A stretch of DNA of 64,000 bases, from contig NZ_AAYC01000001.1 of assembly GCF_000169455.1 (NCBI RefSeq), positions 334,001-398,000 on the forward strand, in the 5' to 3' direction. The DNA is from Roseobacter sp. SK209-2-6 (GTDB lineage: Bacteria; Pseudomonadota; Alphaproteobacteria; Rhodobacterales; Rhodobacteraceae). Positions 43,945 to 55,223 of the stretch are shown piece by piece; the first letter of the stretch is position 1; every line of letters begins with the position of its first letter. The position numbers and the translations under genes were made by a program. The notes beneath the pieces are model-generated. The model saw only the letters and a list, made by a program, of their open reading frames with translations. It did no database searches and was not told the origin of the DNA.

Positions 43945-44508
43945 GTGCGGGTCTTTCTGGCGCTGCCTCTGCCAGAGGCCCTGCGCGACGACCTAGAGGA
44001 TCTGGCCCTGACCCTGCGGGCGGGGCGCCTGGTGCCTGCCGAAAACTATCACGTGACCCTTGCTTTTCTAGGGGAGCAAAGCGAGGCGGACCTGGAGCGA
44101 CTTCACGTAGAACTCCAAAAGCTCTCCTCGGCGCCGTTTTCTCTGCAGATCGAAGGATTGGAAGCGCCTGGAAGCAAAGCGCCGCGCGTACTTTGGGCGA
44201 AACTCGCATCCAATCCAGAGCTAACGGCGCTCCACAAGGCGATCCGGGGAAGGCTGCGGCTCTGTGATATGGATCTCCCGCGAGAGAGATTTCGCCCACA
44301 CATCACCCTGGCGCGTTTCGCCCGTCCGCTGCGGCGCGGGGACGCGATGGAGATTGCCTCTTTCTTGCAGGCGGAGGGCGGCTATCGCCCAAATGCCTTT
44401 CCTTACAGCGGTTTTGCACTGTACCAATCGCGGTTGACCTCGGATGGTGCCCTCTATGAGGAACTTGCGCATTACCCGTTTCAGTCAGAGCCTCAGGAAA
44501 ACCCATGA
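43945..44508 (+). CDS. thpR: RNA 2',3'-cyclic phosphodiesterase
   Basis: A 187-residue member of the 2H phosphoesterase family. Both HxTx motifs are present: NYHVTLAFLG (about residue 35) and FRPHITLARF (about 116). ThpR opens 2',3'-cyclic phosphates on RNA to 2'-phosphates. The start is GTG at 43945, four bases after the previous stop. It acts on the same RNA end type that RtcB uses, but the gene is far from the RNA-repair island and in a core region, so no link is claimed. Confidence 0.9.
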   Translation: MRVFLALPLPEALRDDLEDLALTLRAGRLVPAENYHVTLAFLGEQSEADLERLHVELQKLSSAPFSLQIEGLEAPGSKAPRVLWAKLASNPELTALHKAIRGRLRLCDMDLPRERFRPHITLARFARPLRRGDAMEIASFLQAEGGYRPNAFPYSGFALYQSRLTSDGALYEELAHYPFQSEPQENP

Positions 44509-44602
44509 AAAGCAGAACCCTACGGCAGAACCGCTAAGCTCCCTTGCTGATGCCGAGGCCAGCGCCTAGGGTGCCGCCGCAGTGAACAGGAGGTTCCCAG
44601 CC

Positions 44603-44992
44603 ATGGCGCATCAGTTCCCTTTGAGGGTCTATTACGAAGATACGGACATGGGCGGCGTTGTGTATTACGCCAATTACCTACGCTTTATCGAACGTGCCCG
44701 CAGCGACTGGGTGCGCAACCTTGGCAATGATCAAAACGCCATGCGCGACGAGGGGTTGATCTGGGTGGTGCAGCGGGTTGAGGCGGATTACATTCAACCT
44801 GCCAAATTCGATGATGTTCTCCTGGTGGAAACCGAAGTGCTAAAGGTTTCGCCGGCGCGCCTGGTCATGGGGCAGGAAGTTTCCCGCGATGGCGAAGTGC
44901 TGTTTCGCGCCAAGGTCAATGTCGCCTGTATCCAGGCAGAGTCCGGCCGCCCGCAAAGGCTTCCGGCAGAGATTCGCGCATTGCTGCAATAA
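44603..44992 (+). CDS. ybgC: Tol-Pal system acyl-CoA thioesterase YbgC
   Basis: A 129-residue hotdog-fold thioesterase. It carries the family signature YYEDTDMGGVVYYANYLRFI near the N-terminus, with the catalytic Asp. AGGAGG nine bases before the ATG at 44603 settles the start over an upstream GTG. It heads the tol-pal cluster, as in many proteobacteria. Confidence 0.94.
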   Translation: MAHQFPLRVYYEDTDMGGVVYYANYLRFIERARSDWVRNLGNDQNAMRDEGLIWVVQRVEADYIQPAKFDDVLLVETEVLKVSPARLVMGQEVSRDGEVLFRAKVNVACIQAESGRPQRLPAEIRALLQ

Positions 44993-45141
44993 TCACGCCT
45001 CTCACTCTTGTTTCATTGGCTTTTGCGCATGATCTGCGATAGCTTGAGGCCAAATAAGGCCGCAAAACAGGCCATCTCGGGGCAGAGCAACCCGGAAACT
45101 CATGAGGCGCTGGGATCACCAGCATAGAATAGAGCAGGCAA

Positions 45142-45837
45142 ATGGAAGCAGAAACTCTGGCGCTGGCGCAGGAGATTGATTTCTCCATGTGGGGCCTTTT
45201 TGCGCGGGCAACCCTTACGGTCAAACTGGTGATGCTAATGCTGATCGTAGCGTCGATCTGGTCCTGGGGCATCATTTTCCAGAAGCTGATCAATTATCGC
45301 CTGGCTCGCAGCGAGGCGGCAGAGTTTGACCAGGCCTTCTGGTCGGGGGAACCTCTGGATGGGCTGTTTGATCACCTCGGGCCGGAACCTTCGGGGCGCG
45401 CGGCACGTATCTTTGCGGCTGGAATGGCGGAATGGCGGCGCAGCCACCGCAGCGACGGCGGCTTGATCCCCGGTGCCCAGGCAAGGATTGATCGCTCCAT
45501 GGATGTGGCCATCGCCAAGGAAACCGAAGATCTGCAAAGTGGCCTTTCGATCCTGGCGACCGTGGGCTCCACCGCCCCCTTTATTGGCCTCTTTGGCACG
45601 GTCTGGGGGATCATGAACGCCTTTATCGAGATTGCCGAGCAACAAAACACCAACCTGGCTGTTGTGGCACCGGGCATTGCAGAGGCCCTGTTGGCGACGG
45701 GGCTTGGCTTGCTGGCAGCGATCCCGGCGGTGATTTTCTATAACAAGCTGAGTGCGGACAGCGATCGGATCCTGGGCGGCTACGAGGCCTTTGCCGATGA
45801 GTTCGCCACCATTCTTAGCCGTCAATTGGATTCCTGA
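45142..45837 (+). CDS. tolQ: Tol-Pal system proton channel subunit TolQ
   Basis: A 231-residue inner-membrane protein of the ExbB/TolQ family with three helices (about residues 20-40, 135-155, 175-195). The segment TAPFIGLFGTVWGIMNAF and the later VAPGIAEALLATGLGLLAAIP are typical. With TolR it uses proton flow to energise TolA for outer-membrane constriction at division. tolR begins three bases after its stop. Confidence 0.95.
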   Translation: MEAETLALAQEIDFSMWGLFARATLTVKLVMLMLIVASIWSWGIIFQKLINYRLARSEAAEFDQAFWSGEPLDGLFDHLGPEPSGRAARIFAAGMAEWRRSHRSDGGLIPGAQARIDRSMDVAIAKETEDLQSGLSILATVGSTAPFIGLFGTVWGIMNAFIEIAEQQNTNLAVVAPGIAEALLATGLGLLAAIPAVIFYNKLSADSDRILGGYEAFADEFATILSRQLDS

Positions 45838-45840
45838 GCG

Positions 45841-46332
<492 letters not shown>

Positions 46333-46347
46333 GCGAGGGATCTCTCG

Positions 46348-47493
46348 GTGCAGACCGGAACCAAAATCTCTCTGGCAGGACATGGGGTGCTGATGGGCTG
46401 GGCCGTCTTTGGCGGCTGGTTCTCTGCTGCGCCCGAAGCCGTGCAGGTGCAAGAGGTTTCGGTGATTTCAGCGGCTGATTTCGAACGGCTGAGCCAGCGC
46501 CCCGCAGCCCCGGTAATTGCGCCAGAGCCAGCAGCACTAAGCGAACCAGAACAGCCCGTAGAAGTTCCGCAGCTAAACACAACCGCCGAAACCCAAGTGG
46601 AAACTTCCCAGCCTGAGACGGTGCAGACGCCTGCTGTGGAAGTCCCGCCGGAGACCGTCCCGACGCCGGATCCCGCGCCAGAGGTTGCCCCGCAGCCCCC
46701 TGAGATCCTGGATGCGCCTGAAAGCAGCAGTATCATTGCGGCGCTGCCGGAACCGGAACAGCTGCGCCCAGCCGAACGGGTGGCACCAGAACCGGTTGCA
46801 GCGCCAGAGCCTGAAGTGGCAATTGATGATATCGTTCAGCCCGAGGTCTCTACGGATGTCGGCGCTGAGGCGGAACAGGAGGCGCAGGAAGAAACCGCCG
46901 AGGAAGCGGCCAGTGATCGAATTGTCACCGAGGCGAATGAAGATGAGGAGGCGGAGCTGGAACCTGCCCCTGTCGTCTCGGCGCCGAGCACCTCTTTGCG
47001 GCCACAGGTCAGGCCGCGCCGCCCACAGGCCCCAGAGCAACCGACCGAGGTTGCCGAGCCCCTGGATGATGCCGAAAGCGAGGCCCAGGATCAGGCAAGT
47101 GCAATCGAAGATGCGCTGGCTGCAGCCATCGCGGGCGGCGGCGAAGTAGAGGCGCCCGAGCCCTCTGGCCCGCCGCTCACCTCGGGTGAGAAAGACGCTC
47201 TGCGCGTTGCGGTCTCAAAGTGCTGGAATGTCGGCTCGCTCTCGTCAGACGCGCTGCGAACCACGGTCGAGGTTTCGGTCACCCTTAGCCAGGACGGCAA
47301 GCCTGATCCGGGCTCCATAAGGATGATCTCCAGCACCGGTGGCTCGAACTCGGCGGCCAAACAAGCCTATGAGGCCGCGCGCCGCGCAATCATTCGCTGT
47401 GGCGCGCGCGGTTTTCAGCTCCCAGCCGAGAAATACAGCCAATGGCGCGAAGTTGTGATGACCTTCAATCCAGAAAAGATGCGGATCAAATGA
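46348..47493 (+). CDS. tolA: TolA-like energy-transducing protein
   Basis: A 381-residue protein with one N-terminal helix (about residues 8-27), a long low-complexity Pro/Glu/Ala-rich spacer (about 45-265) and a C-terminal TolA/TonB-like domain ([20 protein letters not shown], then [13 protein letters not shown]). It spans the periplasm to reach Pal and TolB. The start is GTG. The acidic, proline-rich spacer replaces the lysine-rich helix of the enterobacterial protein. Confidence 0.88.
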   Translation: MQTGTKISLAGHGVLMGWAVFGGWFSAAPEAVQVQEVSVISAADFERLSQRPAAPVIAPEPAALSEPEQPVEVPQLNTTAETQVETSQPETVQTPAVEVPPETVPTPDPAPEVAPQPPEILDAPESSSIIAALPEPEQLRPAERVAPEPVAAPEPEVAIDDIVQPEVSTDVGAEAEQEAQEETAEEAASDRIVTEANEDEEAELEPAPVVSAPSTSLRPQVRPRRPQAPEQPTEVAEPLDDAESEAQDQASAIEDALAAAIAGGGEVEAPEPSGPPLTSGEKDALRVAVSKCWNVGSLSSDALRTTVEVSVTLSQDGKPDPGSIRMISSTGGSNSAAKQAYEAARRAIIRCGARGFQLPAEKYSQWREVVMTFNPEKMRIK

Positions 47494-47623
47494 GACATGG
47501 CTCTATTTTCCAAAGGCGCGCCGGTTTCGATCCTGCGTCGAAAGAGCCGGAACTTCCCCTGACCCGGATAGCAAAACCCATGTTAATGACTTTGAAGCTT
47601 ATTCAGAAAAGGACGCGGAGCAT

Positions 47624-48961
47624 ATGAGATCCAGTTCAACATCTCTTGCCGCAGGCCTGATGCTTGTACTTGCGGGGCTGTTTGCCGCCGCCTCTGCCCA
47701 GGCCCAGTCTGGTCCATTGCGCATTGAAATCACCGATGGTGTGATAGAACCTCTGCCCTATGCCGCGCCGAGTTTCATTGCCGATAACGCTGCTGCCGCT
47801 GAACTGGCGCGGGAAATCACCCGCGTGGTCGCCAGCGATCTGAGTGGGACAGGCCTGTTCCGAGAAGTTCCTGCATCCGCGCATATTTCCAAAGTGAGCG
47901 ATTTCAATGCACCGGTGCGCTTTGCGGATTGGAAAGCGGTAAATGCTCAGGCGCTGATCACCGGATCTGTCTCCGCTCAGGGAAATCAGCTCACGGTGCG
48001 GTTTCGCGGCTATGACGTCTTTGCCGAGAAAGAGCTAGGCTCGGGCCTGCAATTCAACGGCACCAAAGAGGGTTGGCGCCGTATGGCGCATAAGGTGGCA
48101 GATGCGATTTACAGCAGGATCACCGGCGAGAGCGGCTATTTCGACAGTCGCGTGGTCTATGTCTCTGAGACGGGACCAAAGAACGACCGCCGCAAACGTT
48201 TGGCGATTATGGATTACGACGGCGCCAATGTGCAGTATCTGACCGATAGTTCTGCCCTGGTGCTGGCACCGCGCTTCTCTCCCACCGGGGATCGGGTGCT
48301 CTACACCAGCTATGAAAGCGGGTTTCCTCAGATTCATGTGTTGGATGTGGGGCGGGTGCAGCGCCGTGTCCTCTCTGCGGATCAGGGGATCATGACATTC
48401 GCACCGCGCTTTGCACCGGATGGCCGCACGGTGGTTTATTCGCAGACGGCAGGCGGCAACACCGATCTATTCACCATGGATATCGCAAATGGCAGTCGCA
48501 AACGGCTGACCAGTGCACCCTCGATCGAGACCGCACCCTCCTTTTCGCCAGATGGCAGTCAGATCGTCTTTGAAAGTGACCGTTCGGGCAGTCAGCAGCT
48601 TTACGTGATGCCCGCAAGTGGCGGCGAAGCCCGACGTATCAGCTTTGGCAAGGGGCGCTATGGAACCCCGGTCTGGTCGCCACGTGGGGATCTGATCGCC
48701 TTTACCAAGCAAAGCAAGGGGCGCTTTCATATCGGGGTCATGCGCACCGATGGCAGCGAAGAGCGCCTGCTGACGGCCTCTTTCCTGGATGAGGGGCCCA
48801 GCTGGTCCCCAAACGGGCGGGTCATCATGTTTACGCGTGAAACCCAGGGCGCCAATGGGCGGGCCTTGCTCTACTCCGTGGATATTCTGGGGCGGAACCT
48901 AAAGCCTGTCAGAACCCCGGATGGGGCCTCGGATCCGGCCTGGTCGCCACTACAGAAATAG
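47624..48961 (+). CDS. tolB: Tol-Pal system periplasmic protein TolB
   Basis: A 445-residue secreted protein. Signal peptide residues 1-27 (ending AQAQ) are followed by an N-terminal domain and a six-bladed beta-propeller with repeats such as [38 protein letters not shown] and [16 protein letters not shown]. It binds Pal and is released by TolA. Confidence 0.95.
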   Translation: MRSSSTSLAAGLMLVLAGLFAAASAQAQSGPLRIEITDGVIEPLPYAAPSFIADNAAAAELAREITRVVASDLSGTGLFREVPASAHISKVSDFNAPVRFADWKAVNAQALITGSVSAQGNQLTVRFRGYDVFAEKELGSGLQFNGTKEGWRRMAHKVADAIYSRITGESGYFDSRVVYVSETGPKNDRRKRLAIMDYDGANVQYLTDSSALVLAPRFSPTGDRVLYTSYESGFPQIHVLDVGRVQRRVLSADQGIMTFAPRFAPDGRTVVYSQTAGGNTDLFTMDIANGSRKRLTSAPSIETAPSFSPDGSQIVFESDRSGSQQLYVMPASGGEARRISFGKGRYGTPVWSPRGDLIAFTKQSKGRFHIGVMRTDGSEERLLTASFLDEGPSWSPNGRVIMFTRETQGANGRALLYSVDILGRNLKPVRTPDGASDPAWSPLQK

Positions 48962-49080
48962 CGGCGTAAGCAGATTGGCGCAGAAAAAACAAGGGCGGGA
49001 AGTCATGAATGGTTTAGCTGCCCGGCCTGTGTTAAATTGAGCAAAAGACGGGAAAAGGAATGGGCGGAATGGGCATAGTG

Positions 49081-49578
49081 ATGAGCGGTTTGAAAAAGGC
49101 CACCTTGCTGGCAGTCGTGCTGGGCCTGTCGGCCTGTAGCAACGCTGTCTGGGACAATGCAGGCGGAAGTGGAACCGGCACAAGCCCGGGAGGATCCAAT
49201 CTGGATCCGGCCAGCCCGGCCTATTTCCAGCAGGAGGTTGGGGATCGCGTGCTTTTCCCGGTTGATCAGTCGACGCTCTCGGCAGAAGCGACCACGATCC
49301 TTCAGGGGCAGGCCCGCTGGTTGACCGCCAATCCTGACTATGTGGTGACCATTCAGGGGCACGCTGATGAGCAGGGCACCCGCGAGTATAACCTTGCACT
49401 GGGCGCGCGTCGTGCAAATGAGGCACGGGATTTCCTGATCGGCCAGGGGATTGCTGGTACGCGTATCCAGGTTGTCAGCTTCGGCAAGGAACGCCCGCTG
49501 GAAATCTGCTCTGCCGAAAGCTGCTATGCCAAGAACCGCCGTGCAGTGACCGTGCTCGCAGGTGGATTGACGGGATAA
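49081..49578 (+). CDS. pal: Peptidoglycan-associated lipoprotein Pal
   Basis: A 165-residue outer-membrane lipoprotein with lipobox LSAC (Cys19). Its OmpA-like domain includes DRVLFPVDQSTLSAEATTIL, IQGHADEQGTREYNLALGAR and RIQVVSFGKERPLE, the residues that hold diaminopimelate of peptidoglycan. Several nearby start codons (49060, 49069, 49081) are possible; 49081 gives the best signal peptide. Confidence 0.94.
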   Translation: MSGLKKATLLAVVLGLSACSNAVWDNAGGSGTGTSPGGSNLDPASPAYFQQEVGDRVLFPVDQSTLSAEATTILQGQARWLTANPDYVVTIQGHADEQGTREYNLALGARRANEARDFLIGQGIAGTRIQVVSFGKERPLEICSAESCYAKNRRAVTVLAGGLTG

Positions 49579-49582
49579 GCCA

Positions 49583-50407
49583 ATGCGTCTGATGCGAGCC
49601 CTTTTCCTTTCTACGGCCCTGATGGTGCCTCTGCCCCTGGCGGCGCAGGATCAAGAGACACTGGCGGATATTCGTCAGGAGCTGACGGTTCTGCATGTGG
49701 ATATTCAGCGTCTGAAGCGAGAGCTCTCCACCACCGGAGGCGCCAGTTCCGGGGTAACCGCTGGTGGTTCTGTTCTCGATCGGGTCGGCGCGATTGAGCG
49801 TGCATTGCAGAGCCTGACTGCGCAGACTGAACAGTTGCAATATCGCATCAATCGCATCGTCAGTGATGGCACCAATCGGATTGGAGATCTGGAATTCCGT
49901 CTGGTTGAGCTGGAAGGCGGAGATATTGCCGCCCTGGGTGAAACCACCACATTAGGCGGTGAAGATCAGAGCACGCAGGTAGAAACCGGTCCTGAAGTTC
50001 AGCCGGGCGGCGGGACCGAACTTGCAATCGGCGAACAGGCAGATTTTGACACCGCCGCAGCCGCATTGGATGCGGGCGATCATCAGGTTGCCATCGATAA
50101 ATTTGCGCTCTTTGCGCAGTCCTACCCCGGTAGTCCTTTGACACCTGCTGCGGATTTCAAACGCGGCAAGGCGCTGGACGGGCTGGGAGATACACGCGAA
50201 GCCGCAAGGGCCTATCTTGCGGCCTTCACGGGAAATGCCACCGGAGAGGTTGCGCCGAATGCTCTATTCGAGCTTGGCGCGGCTCTGGGACGTTTGGGGC
50301 AGGTAGAACAGGCCTGCATTACCCTGTCAGAAGTGGAAGTGCGCTTTCCTGGCCAGAGCATCGTTGCCCAGGCCGCTGTGGAGATGGCTGCACTCGGCTG
50401 CTCTTGA
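49583..50407 (+). CDS. cpoB: Cell division coordinator CpoB (YbgF)
   Basis: A 274-residue periplasmic protein. A signal peptide (residues 1-20, ending LAAQD) is followed by a coiled-coil part (QELTVLHVDIQRLKREL and SLTAQTEQLQYRINRIV) and C-terminal TPR repeats (DAGDHQVAIDKFALFAQSYP onward). It tunes peptidoglycan synthesis during outer-membrane constriction. It lies four bases after pal, and its stop overlaps the tilS start. Confidence 0.92.
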   Translation: MRLMRALFLSTALMVPLPLAAQDQETLADIRQELTVLHVDIQRLKRELSTTGGASSGVTAGGSVLDRVGAIERALQSLTAQTEQLQYRINRIVSDGTNRIGDLEFRLVELEGGDIAALGETTTLGGEDQSTQVETGPEVQPGGGTELAIGEQADFDTAAAALDAGDHQVAIDKFALFAQSYPGSPLTPAADFKRGKALDGLGDTREAARAYLAAFTGNATGEVAPNALFELGAALGRLGQVEQACITLSEVEVRFPGQSIVAQAAVEMAALGCS

Positions 50408-51660
50408 CCAGGGCTGGCAGCGATATTGCGGCACTGCTGAGGTCGCAATTCGGGGCTTCGCCACCGCCTCGGGTCGGGGTTGCGGTATCCGGCGGCGGTG
50501 ATTCCCTTGCGCTGCTCCATCTGCTCAAATCCTGTTTTGACGGTGAACCGGTAGAGATCCTGGCCGCAACTGTGGATCACGGGCTGCGCAAGGAGTCCGC
50601 CGAAGAAGCCAAATGGACTGCCGAAGTCGCACGCGGGCTTGGGCTGCGTCACGAGGTTTTGATCTGGGAGGATGGCCCAGAGGAAACCGGGAACCTGCAA
50701 GAGCAGGCCCGCCATGCCCGCTATTCCCTTTTGACCAACTGGGCCCGCAGGAATGGCATTCCGATCCTGACCCTTGGGCATACAGCTGATGACCAGGCAG
50801 AGACCGTCTTGATGCGGTTGAGCCGCGCTGGGGGAGTCAATGGTCTGGCTGGTATCCCGCAACGCCGTACTCTGAATGGTGTCACCCTTTTGCGGCCTTT
50901 GCTGGAGGTGCGTCGCGAAGCCCTGCGCAGCTATCTGCGTGACGAGGGGCACGATTGGATAGATGACCCAAGTAATGACGACAGCAGATTTGAGCGGGTG
51001 CGTTTTCGTAAAGCGCTAGAGAATCTGGCAGAGCTTGGGATCACCGTTCCAGCGCTTGCAACTGTTGCACAGAATATGAGTAAGGCGCGCAAGGCCCTGG
51101 ATTGGCATGTTTTTCTGGCAGCGCGCGACATTGCACGATTTGAAGCTGGGGCAATGGTGTTTGACCTGCGCAAGTTCCGGACCCTACCGGATGAGATCGC
51201 GCATCGGTTGTTGCAGCAAGCAATCCAGTGGATTTCCGGAAACCCTTATCCTGCGCGGCGACTGCCAATGATTGAAGCCGCCGAGCAGGCCAGACGTGGC
51301 GGCTCTGCCACGCTTTCGGGCTGTCGAATCATGAGCCGGAAATGCGGCGTTTGGGTGTGCAGAGAATTTGCAGCCGTGGAACACAGTAGCGCCCCTTCGG
51401 GGGGGATCTGGGACGGGCGCTGGCGAGTCTTTGCCGGAGAATTCGGCCAAAGTGAATTGCGCCCGCTCGGGGCGGAAGGCATGAAACAGTGCCCCGAATG
51501 GCGTTCGCAAAACCTGCCTGGCCCGGTTCTGGAGGTCACGCCTGCGCTCTGGCAGGGCGGAAAATTGATCGCCGCACCACTGGCAGGATATGCCAAGGGA
51601 ACCACCGCAGAATTGGTAAATAGCGAAGAAGAGTTCTTTGCATCGCTTTTATCGCATTGA
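50404..51660 (+). CDS. tilS: tRNA(Ile)-lysidine synthase
   Basis: A 418-residue N-type ATP pyrophosphatase that makes lysidine at C34 of tRNA-Ile(CAU). The PP-loop is VAVSGGGDSLALLHLL near residue 24, followed by DHGLRKESAEEA and ILTLGHTADDQAETVLMRL. The start is TTG overlapping the cpoB stop (TTGA), which is unusual. The pair tilS-ftsH is a common neighbourhood. Confidence 0.94.
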   Translation: MTRAGSDIAALLRSQFGASPPPRVGVAVSGGGDSLALLHLLKSCFDGEPVEILAATVDHGLRKESAEEAKWTAEVARGLGLRHEVLIWEDGPEETGNLQEQARHARYSLLTNWARRNGIPILTLGHTADDQAETVLMRLSRAGGVNGLAGIPQRRTLNGVTLLRPLLEVRREALRSYLRDEGHDWIDDPSNDDSRFERVRFRKALENLAELGITVPALATVAQNMSKARKALDWHVFLAARDIARFEAGAMVFDLRKFRTLPDEIAHRLLQQAIQWISGNPYPARRLPMIEAAEQARRGGSATLSGCRIMSRKCGVWVCREFAAVEHSSAPSGGIWDGRWRVFAGEFGQSELRPLGAEGMKQCPEWRSQNLPGPVLEVTPALWQGGKLIAAPLAGYAKGTTAELVNSEEEFFASLLSH

Positions 51661-51735
51661 ACCTGACTGAATGTTCCTTATTTTAAGCGCAACGGGGCTG
51701 TCCTGGGAGGGCAGCCGGATATTGGGAGATTTGCC

Positions 51736-53655
51736 TTGGGCAACGCACGTAACATTGCATTCTGGGTTGTGCTTTTCCTGCTGGTCTTGGCGCTGTTCAA
51801 TCTGTTCAGCGGATCTGGCAGCACGATGCAGAGCAACGAACGCACTTTTTCGGATTTTGTCACTGCAGTTGAAGATGGCAAGGTCGCTGCCGTCACGCTG
51901 GATGGTGAGCAGGTTCGTTTTAGGACGACCGATGATCAAAACCACGTCACGATCAAGCCGGCCGATGCAGAAGTCACAACTCTTCTGATCGAACATAACA
52001 TTCCGGTTCGGGCCGAAAAGCAGCAGCAGTCTGGCTTCCAGTCCTTCCTGATCACGCTTCTGCCCTTCCTCTTGCTGATCGGTGTCTGGATCTATTTCAT
52101 GAACCGGATGCAGGGCGGTGGCAAAGGTGGCGCCATGGGCTTTGGCAAATCCAAGGCCAAGATGCTGACCGAAAAGCACGGCCGTGTCACCTTTGACGAT
52201 GTTGCAGGCATTGACGAAGCCAAGGAGGAGCTGGAAGAGATCGTCGAGTTCCTGCGCAACCCGCAGAAATTCTCCCGTCTCGGCGGCAAGATCCCCAAAG
52301 GCGCGCTGCTGGTGGGCCCTCCGGGTACTGGTAAGACGCTCTTGGCCCGTGCCATTGCAGGCGAGGCCGGCGTACCCTTCTTCACCATCTCGGGCTCTGA
52401 CTTTGTTGAAATGTTCGTGGGTGTTGGTGCAAGCCGCGTGCGTGACATGTTCGAACAGGCGAAGAAAAACGCGCCTTGCATCGTTTTCATCGATGAAATC
52501 GACGCTGTGGGCCGTCACCGTGGTGCCGGTTATGGCGGCGGCAATGATGAGCGCGAGCAGACCCTGAACCAGCTCTTGGTTGAGATGGACGGTTTTGAAG
52601 CCAATGAAGGCGTCATCATCCTGGCCGCCACCAACCGTAAGGACGTGCTAGACCCCGCACTTCTGCGTCCTGGCCGTTTCGACCGCAACGTGACTGTCGG
52701 CAACCCTGATATCAAAGGCCGCGAAAAGATCCTGGGCGTGCATGCCCGCAAAACCCCGCTGGGCCCAGACGTGGACCTGCGCATCATCGCGCGTGGTACA
52801 CCGGGTTTCTCTGGTGCGGATCTGGCCAATCTGGTCAATGAGGCCGCCCTGATGGCCGCCCGTGTTGGTCGCCGTTTTGTTACCATGGAAGATTTCGAAT
52901 CTGCCAAGGATAAGGTGATGATGGGGGCAGAGCGCCGCTCGATGGTGCTGACCCAGGATCAAAAAGAAAAAACCGCCTATCATGAAGCCGGCCATGCCGT
53001 TGTCGGCTTGGCCCTACCGCTGTGTGACCCAGTCTATAAGGCTACGATCATTCCCCGTGGCGGCGCCCTGGGTATGGTTGTCTCGCTGCCAGAGATGGAC
53101 CGGTTGAACTACCACCGCGATGAGTGTCAGGAAAAGCTGGCGATGACCATGGCGGGCAAAGCGGCTGAGGTCATCAAATACGGCGAAGACCATGTCTCGA
53201 ACGGCCCTGCTGGTGACATCCAGCAGGCCAGCCAGCTGGCGCGCGCCATGGTGCTGCGTTGGGGGATGTCGGACAAAGTCGGCAATATCGACTATGCCGA
53301 AGCCCACGAAGGCTACTCCGGGAATACCGCAGGCTTCTCGGTCTCGGCCAATACCAAAGAGCTGATCGAAGACGAAGTTAAGCGCTTCATCCAGGAAGGC
53401 TATGACCGTGCTTTGCAGATCCTCAAGGACAAGAATGAGGAATGGGAGCGTCTGGCACAGGGGCTCTTGGAATATGAGACCCTCACCGGCGAAGAGATCA
53501 AACGCGTCATGAATGGCGAGCCGCCCAGCGAAAGCGGCGACGACGCGGATGACGAGGGCACCGGAACGGCCTCTGTCACAGCGATCCCCAAGGCCAAGCC
53601 CAAGAAAAGCTCGGGCGATGAAGCGGGTGACATGGAACCGGAACCCACTTCCTGA
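51736..53655 (+). CDS. ftsH: ATP-dependent zinc metalloprotease FtsH
   Basis: A 639-residue membrane protease. Two N-terminal helices (about residues 5-25 and 100-118) flank a periplasmic domain. The AAA module has Walker [14 protein letters not shown] near 196 and Walker [13 protein letters not shown], and the zinc protease motif is HEAGHAVVG near 416. The start is TTG with GGGAGA upstream, giving the usual [10 protein letters not shown]. It degrades misassembled membrane proteins. A strong terminator follows. Confidence 0.97.
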   Translation: MGNARNIAFWVVLFLLVLALFNLFSGSGSTMQSNERTFSDFVTAVEDGKVAAVTLDGEQVRFRTTDDQNHVTIKPADAEVTTLLIEHNIPVRAEKQQQSGFQSFLITLLPFLLLIGVWIYFMNRMQGGGKGGAMGFGKSKAKMLTEKHGRVTFDDVAGIDEAKEELEEIVEFLRNPQKFSRLGGKIPKGALLVGPPGTGKTLLARAIAGEAGVPFFTISGSDFVEMFVGVGASRVRDMFEQAKKNAPCIVFIDEIDAVGRHRGAGYGGGNDEREQTLNQLLVEMDGFEANEGVIILAATNRKDVLDPALLRPGRFDRNVTVGNPDIKGREKILGVHARKTPLGPDVDLRIIARGTPGFSGADLANLVNEAALMAARVGRRFVTMEDFESAKDKVMMGAERRSMVLTQDQKEKTAYHEAGHAVVGLALPLCDPVYKATIIPRGGALGMVVSLPEMDRLNYHRDECQEKLAMTMAGKAAEVIKYGEDHVSNGPAGDIQQASQLARAMVLRWGMSDKVGNIDYAEAHEGYSGNTAGFSVSANTKELIEDEVKRFIQEGYDRALQILKDKNEEWERLAQGLLEYETLTGEEIKRVMNGEPPSESGDDADDEGTGTASVTAIPKAKPKKSSGDEAGDMEPEPTS

Positions 53656-53677
53656 TCTGACCTCCTACAAGAATATG

Positions 53678-53712
53678 AAACCCCGGCCCTTAGACAGCGG
53701 CCGGGGTTTTGT
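53678..53712 (+). terminator. Terminator after ftsH
   Basis: AAACCCCGGCC and GGCCGGGGTTT form an 11-bp stem with a ten-base loop, followed by TTTGTTTTG. It is a clear intrinsic terminator for the long tol-pal-tilS-ftsH transcript and separates it from the convergent MFS gene. Confidence 0.9.
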
Positions 53713-53812
53713 TTTGCGCCAGTTCCGTCTCCGGGTTCTGCAGTCAGGATGCATCCGTCCGGGCCGTTGCGAGGGCAGGAACTTGGGATGCGGTCTTGCA
53801 GCGCTGTGACGC

Positions 53813-55030
53813 TCAGTCCAACCGCAGCCGTGCCAAGGCATAGATCAACAAAACAGCGCAACAGAAGGCGGCCATCAGGAAGGGCGCACGTAGGGCGAGG
53901 TCCCGGCCCATTGGTTCTTCCAGAGCGGAGACGACAAAGCCACCGGCCATGGCGCCTAGCGGCATCGAACCCCAGCCAAAGAAGCGGTAGATGCTGTTCA
54001 CCCGGCCCAGCAGTTCCGAGGGGATGCGCCGCTGGCGCCAGGAGACGGTGATGACATTCCACAGCATGGCGGCGGCGAGGACCGCAAACAGGGCTGCGGC
54101 CATAACCACAGCGCTGCTGCTGAAGCCAACAATGCCATAGCCGATGCCCCAGACCGCAATTCCCAGATACAGACAACGGTTCAGGCCGATCCAGCGGATG
54201 GCATAGGGGGCGGCGAGGCTACCGGTGATAGCGCCCAGGGCCTCAATCGAGAGGATTGCGCCGTATTCCGCAGCCCCCAGCCCCAGAACATCCTGAGCAA
54301 AGAGGATCTGTACGGTGATTGTCGCGGTGGCCAGAAAATTCGCGATCCCCAGAACGATCGCCAGCCGCAGGAGCTTGGGATCTTCCCGCATGAAGCGCAT
54401 CCCCGCCAGCAGCGCTTCTTTGAAGCGCAGTCCTGAAGGGCGCGGAGGTTGCATTCGGATAAGGTAGACGCAGCCAGCCGCCAGGATGAGCGCAGCAATA
54501 TCCAGCCCGAAGGGCAGCCCGATCCCGGCTGCTATCAGCACCCCGGCCAAAGGCGGGCCGATGAACTGGCCGGTCAGCTGCTCCGCGCTCCACATCTGCC
54601 CATTGGCGCGCTCCAGATCCTGCTCCCCAACAATTGAGGGAAGGATAGTCTGGGCAGCATTGTCGCGTAGCACCTCGGCAGATCCCAGCAGAAAGGCCAG
54701 TCCGGCAAGGATCCAGACACTGCCCTCAGCGGGTGTGCCCAGGGCGAGCAAGAGGATGCCTGCAACGATGCCAGCGCGCAGCAGATCAGCCTTCGCGATC
54801 AGGCTGCGCCGGTCGCTCCCGTCAATAAACACACCTGCGGGAACAGAAAAGAACAGCCAGGGAAGGCGGGTGGCTGCTGCAACTGCGGCAATGGCCGTCG
54901 GGTCGCGAGTCATCAATGAGGCCAGCCAGGGCAGGGCCAGGACAATCATGCCATCGCCAAGATTGGTCAGGGCACCTGCGGTGAACAGCAGCCGGTAGTT
55001 CCGGTTTCGAACTAAAAGCGGTGAGGCCAT
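53813..55030 (-). CDS. MFS transporter, EntS-like
   Basis: A 405-residue 12-helix permease of the DHA3/EntS type. It starts MASPLLVRNRNYRLLFTAGA and includes SVPAGVFIDGSDRRSLIAKA as the A-motif loop and SWRQRRIPSELLGRVNSIYR in the central loop. The EntS branch exports siderophores or drugs. It lies divergently from the MOSC gene with 193 bases between them. The substrate is unknown. Confidence 0.87.
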   Translation of the reverse strand: MASPLLVRNRNYRLLFTAGALTNLGDGMIVLALPWLASLMTRDPTAIAAVAAATRLPWLFFSVPAGVFIDGSDRRSLIAKADLLRAGIVAGILLLALGTPAEGSVWILAGLAFLLGSAEVLRDNAAQTILPSIVGEQDLERANGQMWSAEQLTGQFIGPPLAGVLIAAGIGLPFGLDIAALILAAGCVYLIRMQPPRPSGLRFKEALLAGMRFMREDPKLLRLAIVLGIANFLATATITVQILFAQDVLGLGAAEYGAILSIEALGAITGSLAAPYAIRWIGLNRCLYLGIAVWGIGYGIVGFSSSAVVMAAALFAVLAAAMLWNVITVSWRQRRIPSELLGRVNSIYRFFGWGSMPLGAMAGGFVVSALEEPMGRDLALRAPFLMAAFCCAVLLIYALARLRLD

Positions 55031-55223
55031 GGCCGCGCTCCTCTCAAAAGGTGGTGAATACCTGCCCGGTCATGATGTGGCGGTCAATGGCCTGCCAGTG
55101 CCTGATGCAGCGTCACTCAGGAGATTGCTGCGCTTTCCGGGCTTTTCATTGGAGTGGTACTCTCTATGGTTCGCGGCAACAGATCCGATGGGCGTGGGGC
55201 CCAGGAGAGACAGGAGCGCGAAA